Positions 58,019 through 64,000 of a stretch of DNA of 64,000 nucleotides are shown here, in pieces. The DNA lies in NCBI GenBank assembly GCA_963920575.1, contig OY986975.1, forward strand, positions 16,461,897-16,525,896, written 5' to 3'. Both the position numbers and the translations under genes were made by a program. This stretch comes from Narthecium ossifragum. Lineage: Eukaryota > Streptophyta > Magnoliopsida > Dioscoreales > Nartheciaceae. The notes beneath the pieces are model-generated. The model was not told where the DNA came from. It did no database searches and worked only from the letters and a program-made list of their open reading frames with translations. Within the stretch, counting starts at the first letter, position 1. Each line of letters begins with the position of its first letter.

Positions 58019-59631
58019 TGATGTTCCCTAGACTCTACCACAAATGCATGGGTCGTGACAAATAGAATAGGGCAAAAAGAGTATCGTTTCCACAAGGAGG
58101 ATGATTCAAGTACCAATGTATCCAATTTCTTATATTATCTAAGCAATCCAAACGAGATATAACACTGACAAATCTGAACTGAAAGCAAATAAATATTAAA
58201 TAGAAGAGTATGAAAGGTTTTTAGGATTTGGATTTCATCGATTGAATCTCTTTAATGAATTTTAATCTGGTTGCTGAAAATAGAACTTTGTTAATTATCA
58301 TGACTGAATTCCTTTTTTTTTTATTATGTGAAATCCTCTTTCAAGGTATAACTCAAATACCAAAATTAATTCTATGTCTACTTTCGTGATCACAGGAATT
58401 AATTTAGATTCATTGGGCTCTTAGGAATCCTTGAACAAAAATCACCTTGTCATATATTTATTTCTAACATATACTACCAAGGTTTGATGAAACCACGAAC
58501 TAATGTTAAACTTCAACTTTCGTTACTTCGTTCAACATCTGAAACATACAAGTCATGGCCAGTAACTTGCAAGAAAAAGAAACGATTTCATCAAATTGCA
58601 ACTAACAAGAATATTCTAAACAACCCAACTCAATTCAAATCAGAAACTCAATGACTTCATCCAAACCCTAGAATAAGAAAACTAGGTATTCATGATTGAA
58701 AGAAAGAAAACCAATGTTTCATAAATACACATCGTCAATCAGAACTAGGATGAAGAGAATAGAATGAAAACTCTAATCCTCTTCTTCTGGTCGTCCTCCT
58801 CTTTCTCTGCTCGTCCTGCTTCTTTCTCTCTGACCGTCCTCTTCTTTCTCTGCTCCTTTTCTGCTTCTTTCTCTCTGCCGTTCTCTGCTCCTTTTTCTGG
58901 CCGTTCTCTTCTTTCTCTCCTTCTTTTCTCTGGCTGTTCTCTGCTTCTCTTTTCTTTCTGGCCGTTCTCTGCTCCTTTTTTGGCTGTTCTCTGCTTTCTC
59001 TCCTTTATTCCTCCCATCCATTTTTCCTAAAGTGTCCACCCTTTCTTCCGTTAACCACATGCCAATCCCACTAATCAAGGAAAGATCAAATAAACTCCTA
59101 ATATAACTAGGAAATGTGGTGCTCCCAGCTGGGATCTTCATGAATCAAATCTGGACTCCAAAAAATGAATCTCGTCCAACCCAAGTGCAGGTGCAGCAAT
59201 TCCGAGTCTGATGGCTTCATCAATTTTTCTGTCTTTATTTAGCCTGAATCAGCAAAAACTCCAAACATCAAAGTTGTAGCGCTCTTCCTTAGCTTTCCAA
59301 CGCATTCTGGATCATCCCAATCAGAGTTTGTATGAAGAAGTTATGTTCAAATTACTAACTGCTGTGCAGAATGTCCAGAATTGCTCAATTAGCTTCGTTG
59401 TGCACTTTAGGTCTTCAATTGCATCCAGGCCTAGCCCGAATTCTGCTTCTTCCCATCAGGCAAAGTTCAAATGATTCAATATCTAAATACCTGCAATTAT
59501 CCAAAAATTCCCAAGAATTAAGTAAATGCAGAAGTCACCTAAAATTCTTGATAAAAGAGCAAGGAATGATGTAAAACACTTGAATCTGACAATCAATCTT
59601 AAGAAGATGTGTGGAAATAATTCCCGCATCA
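58019..59631 (-). repeat. Element E 5' LTR (1,613 bp)
   Basis: On the minus strand it starts TGATGCGGGAATTATTTCC at 59631 and ends CTAGGGAACATCA at 58019, so its ends form the inverted repeat TGATG/CATCA. It includes a CT-rich repeat area (58785-59010) with many copies of ctttctctctg-ccgttctctgctcc. The open frames there are artefacts. Confidence 0.85.
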
Positions 59632-61040
59632 CGTGCCCCTGCTTGTTGCTTGTTTTTACTGCTGTCCTTATTAATGGTCTGTGTTGTGCGCATGATAGGC
59701 ATGTTCGGCTAATCGTGGGTGGGGTTGTCCCTAGGACTCCATGATCAAATGCTAAGTTGTGGTTAACGTTACCCCGTTATAGATTGTCCTACCTGGGTTG
59801 GGGTCCTCCCTGTTGAGACGGGAGAGGTCTACTTGGGTAAGGACCTTGAGGGGATAACGTTGGGACGGGTGAGTTCCCGGGTTAGACTTAACCTTTGAGC
59901 TGAAGTTTAGGGATGTATTGGCTCTGTGCTTGGAGTGTTGGGAGATGGTTGTCGTAACCACGGTTGTTCCGCCAAGTGTGGAGATCCCGCTTGGAGAGGG
60001 GAGTCCTACTGGTAGCGTCATTGTCCACCCGGTGTCAGGGAATGTCGGAGCAAGCCCACCCCTGACCTGTGGCCGTCGGAGGACATACTTTGGACAGGTG
60101 CCCTTCGGGTTACTGACGGGATTTATGGGGTCCTTGGCAGGTCTCAGCACTTGGCATAAAGTTAATATAGTTGGTGTCGCCTTTCCTTGTGAGAGTCGTA
60201 GAGTAGAACCCTGCTGAGCTTTGGCTCATTCCTACCTGGACCGTTTTGTTGCAGGTGCAGGTACCAGTGCTTCTCCTGTGGCCCCCCGGTTTTCGTCCTG
60301 CGGTAGCGCGTCGCCAGCCGACCATATATGAGGGCCAGGACGGCTTCGTGTGTGCTTTTGCGGAGACCCCTGAAGATGTAATTTCTTTTTGTTAAATTGT
60401 AAATGTCGTAAACGTTGTACAACTCTGATGTATTTAATGTTTTATTATAGTAGTTGTTAACTTTTCTTCCGCCCTTTATTTATTGTACCCGTCTCCGCCT
60501 GTTGGTTGTCAGTAGATGTAGGTTCCCCCCCCTCGTGTCCCAGTCCGGGATGGGTTTCCTGAGCCGGGGCGCGACAATACTAGGATAGGTGGGTGTACAC
60601 CAGTGTCCTAGAGTGTGTCAGGTGACTCCTACTGGGCTTTTTAGCTCATTGTTTGGGTTTTCGGTTTTTGGTGCAGGTAGGCCCGAGACCACTGCATCCT
60701 ATGGAGATCATGTACTGTGCAGAGGAGTCATTTTGTATTCTGCATCTTTATTTATGTATGAAAAACATGTATATGTTGGAATTTGGAAAAAGAGTTGTAT
60801 ATTGTAAATTTGGGTTGTCATATCCTGTATTTTGATGTTTACAAGTCTTATGTACATGAAATGAATGTGGTGAATGATTGTAAAGAGAGAAAGATTGTGA
60901 TTAAATGGTTAGGATGTGTATATAAATTATCTGTTGACAGGTTGTAATTGTGAACTCACGCGCCCGTGCCCATGGATCATGCCGAAATTTTCAGTAATTA
61001 TTGGGATAAATATGGATTTAAATTGGGGCGGGGCGTGACA

Positions 61041-62812
61041 TCCTCGGCCATTACTTCCTCGGCCGTAACTTCCTCGACCAAAGGTCTCTCGGCCAATGGG
61101 GATATCCCGAATTCACCAGTTGATATCTTTTCTTCTTGCGAGACGAAGTCTCTTCAGTAGACTTTCCACGTCTCTTTTTGGGTGATTCCTCACCCTTCTT
61201 AGTGGAAGCAGCCGTTTTCCTTTTCTTCTGAGGTCGATCATTTGCCTCAGCATGTTCCAATGCTTCCTTCTTACGTCCCAACTTTTTGGGAGGAACAAAG
61301 TTGTTGAAGACAACATTCTTGTCTTGAGAGAAGAGACGATCTTTGATAGTCGAATTCCAAACATCGGCGATGACAGGATCAACGTCGACAATTGGTTCAA
61401 AGTGTGTAAGCTTAAATCGCTTACAAAGCGCTATGTCTCTCTTCTCCACAGTAACTACTCTATCGATGTTATGAAAAACACATCGACCTTTAGCGATTAC
61501 ATTAAAGCTAAAGTAGGGAGGAACTGACCAAGCTTGCTTCAGTCCAAACTGGCAAGCGACAAAGTTTAGAGCATACACTTCTACTCCACACTTGTTGTTG
61601 GCCTTACCCCATGACATGTCAAAGTGTAAGTCCCGGCCGACCAAGAAACGAGCCCAAGCCAATCTCTTATCCTCATCATCCAGATTGGCCGACAGATCAA
61701 GGAGTGGACGAATAGAAGCTGGGTGAGAATTATGGTTGAAAGGATGATAGGAAGAAAAATCGGATAAAGTATAGAAATAATCAAAAGTATGCTGGAGGGA
61801 TTTAGGAATGAACGATGAAGAAAGATATAAATGGCCTTGAGTTCTGGCCGATGAAAAAGATGGAGGTAAGTGGAGTCCAGGAAAATAGGCTCTAAGCCAT
61901 AATTGGACGATCCAAAGAGGGCCAAAACCAGTAAGACTTCCACCATCTCTCAATTGCTCAAAATAAGGTAAATGCCTCTGTATATGGCCGAGAGAACAAA
62001 AGTGGAAAGAGACAAAACTTGCTTTCCAGAAGCGATAGCTTGGGCAAGATTGATATAACCCGTAACCGGTCTCTTAGCAGGAAGACAAAGAACAAACTTG
62101 CAAAGCCAATAATAAATAAACACTAATCGTTCTCGAGCATTTGGTGGCTCATCGGTCTCTTCAAGTTTGGCATAGTTTTTATCAGAATCAAAAGCCGTTT
62201 CCCGAGAAGAAAGCTCCATATTGGCCGATACTAGATCGCTGATAAGAGAGAGACCAGTCAAAAGAGCGATGTCTAAAAAGGTAATGGAAAGAGTGCCACA
62301 AGGAAAAACAAAGTTGTTATATTCTATCGACCAAAAAAGGAACGATGACAGAAGTAAATTGAGCTCTTGAGCAGGAACCCTAGCTAGTGCTCAAGTCTAG
62401 AAAATCCAAAATACCGGTCTTTAGAATCCAAAAAAGTCTAGAAGTAAATTGGGCTCTTAGAATCAAGATGATTGACCATTCTACTATGTCACCCTATGAA
62501 CTTGTCATCGGTCAAAGGCCATGGCGTAATGGGATTCTTAGAAGAAAGAGTTGAAAGGTTAAGTTCTTGAGACAAGGGTAGATCACCGGAAAGTGGAAAA
62601 CTATGAACACTAGCTTTGAGATCGGAGGAAAGACAAGGAAGAAGATCGGAAATAAAATAGGGACCTAGAGAAAAAGACCTGGAAGAAGAGTCACTGGTCC
62701 TGATCAGATATGTCCCTCTTGCTTCATCTGATCTCAGAACCTCGTTGAATTCTGCATAGGCCTTGCAGGCTTCCTTATGCACAAACTCACCGGCTTTGAG
62801 TTCACGAACCAT
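61041..62812 (-). CDS. Element D antisense gene, 5' exons (plant mobile domain-like)
   Basis: It starts at ATG 62812 (MVRELKAGEFVHKEACKAYA). After a likely intron, it continues from about 62320 with NFVFPCGTLSITFLDIALLT, LVFIYYWLCKFVLCLPAKRP, YINLAQAIASGKQVLSLSTF and ALYR-like SAIYRGIYLIL. It then gives GFGPLWIVQLWLRAYFPGLH and, further on, a basic Lys/Arg-rich stretch with nuclear-signal-like KKRKTAASTKKG. This order resembles the plant mobile domain found in transposons and in MAIN/MAIL proteins. A frame change before EEKISTGEFGISPLAERPLV leads to VTAEEVMAEE, which joins EPEKQ at 52463 exactly across G. Spliced, antisense to pol, partly decayed. Confidence 0.65.
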
Positions 62813-63183
62813 GGCGGAAAACGGAAAGCTTGACGGAGAAGAAGAAGAATAAGTCTTCGGCGTCTCAGAAATAACAAGAGAAAGGAGAAAGCCTAAGTGC
62901 CGCGATGACGAGAGAAAAGAAGAGCTAAAACCCTAACTGAAGAAGGAAGAACCAATAGAGTTCTTTTGCGTCAAAGGAGTATGGCTAAAAGGTTAGGCAT
63001 GTCAGATAAGTACGGCGCATTAAATGCAGAATATTAAGGAATATGGAGAGAGAATGAAAACGAGGCAGCGATTTGTTTTCCTAGAGAACGATCATGATTA
63101 GCCTTTAGTGGTTATCAAGCAAGCTGTCAAATCGCATCAGATGCAGACATCTCGTTATAAATTCAAACTCCTCGATTACCGTA
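62813..63183. other. Region between the antisense gene and the D polypurine tract
   Basis: This presumably carries the antisense gene's leader and promoter on the minus strand, and the 3' untranslated end of D on the plus strand. A clear TATA box for the antisense gene was not identified. Confidence 0.4.
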
Positions 63184-63195
63184 TGGGGGGCAAAA
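63184..63195 (+). promoter_or_regulatory. Element D polypurine tract
   Basis: TGGGGGGCAAAA directly precedes the TG of the 3' LTR at 63196. This is the plus-strand priming site. Confidence 0.85.
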
Positions 63196-64000
63196 TGTTA
63201 GCCAAAATAATGACTAACCCAATCAATGATTGCCATGTCAGTATAATAAATATGGACGATGAACCTTTCAATAGCAATTGAACGATAATGTTCTAAGCCA
63301 GGTAAAAGATCATCGTCCAAAAGAAGAAAGTCATCGACCAAGAACGATGATCATTTTTACACAAAGAGGTTATCGACCAAAAACGATGATGATCTAGAGA
63401 AAAACAAGTCATCAACTTTGGACGATGAAGATATGGACAAAAAGAGAACGGCGATCAAGAAAGATAACATCATAACATAGACAAGCTCACCGATCAGACG
63501 CAACCATCATCGGCCAGAGCATGATAATGGAGAAACGAGGAAATATCGGAGAACATAGGACACGCGGCACATCAAGAGTGAAAGACGGAAGATCACGGAG
63601 AACGTGCTCAGCAGAAGTTATCCAACCGCTCTAGTATAAATAGTCTTCTTCTTTTACCATGTAATCTCTCTCGCAAAACCAAACACAGAGCCTGCGTGCC
63701 TGGATTTACTTTTGTTCTTTCAAGATGTTTTCCGTTCCTGTAAGTTAATTTCTTTCAATAAAATGATTCCGTTTCTTCAATACTTAGTTTATCTTTTCTG
63801 CTTAATGTAGTTTAGATTACTGTTTTAGATAGTTATGGTTTCTTCTTTATTATTTAGAAGTTCTTTTTACTGCATTTCTTTAGGATAATTTAATATTAGA
63901 AGTCCTTATTTTCTAAGTTAGATTAAGTTAATGAATAGATTTAAATATGTTTTCTCTTGATTTAGTAACTTAAGACGATCTTTACAGTTTTCTTTAATTA
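63196..64000 (+). repeat. Element D 3' LTR, incomplete at window end
   Basis: It starts TGTTAGCCAAAATAATG, matching 25378. It contains many direct repeats of gacgatga / aacgatgat motifs (63255-63430) and a TATA box TATAAATA at 63635-63642. After the TATA box comes a C/T-rich start region and a T-rich stretch to the window edge. The LTR end and the right-hand target duplication lie outside. Confidence 0.88.

Larger units (their letters stand above)
54431..59631 (-). mobile_element. Element E: Athila-lineage Ty3/gypsy, 3' half deleted
   Basis: On the minus strand: 5' LTR (59631-58019), PBS for tRNA-Asp, gag-protease-RT in one frame, then an abrupt end in pol after RRFIKDFFKISKPLCNL. The frame runs on for a few codons in LTR F sequence. 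RNase H, integrase, the env-like region and the 3' LTR are missing. Athila elements have this PBS and this RT type. The right-hand edge is clean and the left edge is a deletion junction. Confidence 0.88.
54152..60576 (+). mobile_element. Element F: solo LTR of the B-related family, host of E
   Basis: It begins TGTGAGGACCCGTTCC and ends GCCGGGGCGCGACA, with exact ATACT duplications (54147-54151, 60577-60581). The parts outside E (54152-54430 and 59632-60576) are about 1.2 kb, against 2.2-2.3 kb in B. The middle of the LTR was therefore lost together with one end of E. It has GGATCGATC-type palindromes near 54390-54420. Confidence 0.87.
52464..61040 (+). mobile_element. Element G: solo LTR in the D antisense gene, host of F
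   Basis: It begins TGTAAGGGCCTAAG, ends GGGGCGTGACA, and has exact TCCTC target duplications (52459-52463, 61041-61045). Without F it is about 2.15 kb with no PBS or pol, so it is a solo LTR. Its leader (about 52600-53300) is GC- and GA-rich. The open frames of ~190-256 codons there are judged artefacts. The same LTR family is at 1-524. A 'tggtgcaggtaggc' acceptor-like block lies near its end. Confidence 0.88.
25378..64000 (+). mobile_element. Element D: Tat-lineage Ty3/gypsy, nested, runs off the window
   Basis: The two ends share TGTTAGCCAAAATAATG and the next ~60 bp (25378-25443 and 63196 onward). The pol in between has RT with a YVDD site, RNase H, the extra archaeal-type RNase H (WTMYFDGSKTVNGASLG, NNQAEYEALIIG) that marks Tat elements, and integrase. 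Downstream is an antisense gene, then a polypurine tract (tatggggggcaaaa) touching the 3' LTR. About 28.9 kb of later insertions separate its parts. Its gag, protease and most of the 5' LTR are gone, and pol has several stops, so it is dead. The left target duplication is probably ctaag (25373-25377). The right copy is outside the window. Confidence 0.85.

Noticed and set aside
58745..59141. Glu/Lys/Arg-rich minus-strand proteins near 58.8 kb
   Set aside because: They lie in the CT-rich repeat of the E LTR and are products of the repeat in two frames.

Overview
This is a nuclear genomic window from a flowering plant. The evidence is spliced genes, two CC-NB-LRR (CNL) resistance-gene relatives, a Mutator-like transposon with a FAR1/FHY3-type transposase, and a dense nest of Ty3/gypsy LTR retrotransposons of the plant-specific Tat, Tekay/Del-like (chromodomain) and Athila lineages. 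The species cannot be fixed from the sequence. Two CNLs and no TIR-type NLR would fit a monocot but do not prove it. No rRNA, tRNA, CRISPR or prokaryotic-type features were seen.

Left third (1-25.4 kb), the gene-bearing part. An LTR cut by the window edge (1-524, minus) is followed by weakly supported exon-like sequence, a 2 x 289 bp tandem duplication and a small intact LYR-motif gene (4964-5254, minus). At 5500-11278 lies a structurally complete MULE. It has 502-bp terminal inverted repeats, a perfect 9-bp target duplication, a long FAR1-type transposase reading frame, a LINE tail, internal tandem repeats and what looks like a captured, stop-bearing fragment of a PPR gene. A MITE-like element and a hAT-like non-autonomous element follow. 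Two CNL genes lie in the same orientation at 13.9-18.1 kb and 20.9-23.6 kb. Both are broken, and they share a related upstream (promoter) block. At 24.6-25.4 kb are the last two exons of an unrecognised minus-strand gene, whose 5' part is separated from them by a retrotransposon.

Right two thirds (25,378-64,000): one Tat-lineage retrotransposon (D) swollen by later insertions. D supplies 62-66 bp of 5' LTR at the left, RT-RNaseH-aRNH-integrase pol in two pieces (35180-37627 and 49724-50702), a spliced antisense gene with a plant-mobile-domain-like segment (50803-52463 plus 61041-62812), a polypurine tract and a 3' LTR (63196 to beyond the window). Three nests sit inside it. (i) A, a decayed Tekay-like element in a partly deleted tandem arrangement (internal end-LTR-internal-LTR). 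(ii) C, a solo LTR interrupted by B, a nearly complete Tekay-like element with CAAAT target duplications. (iii) G, a solo LTR (TSD TCCTC) containing F, a solo LTR (TSD ATACT), containing E, a half-deleted Athila element with a long open gag-PR-RT frame. Target duplications, restored reading frames on either side of insertions, and matched LTR ends support the layering.

The genes do not form a pathway. The left part is an NLR cluster being pseudogenised by small indels and transposons. The right part is a retrotransposon nest in or next to a host gene. The least ordinary items are the spliced antisense gene of the Tat element, the 13-bp snap-back insertion in the P-loop of the second NLR, the MULE carrying a PPR fragment, and palindrome arrays in the Tekay-type LTRs.
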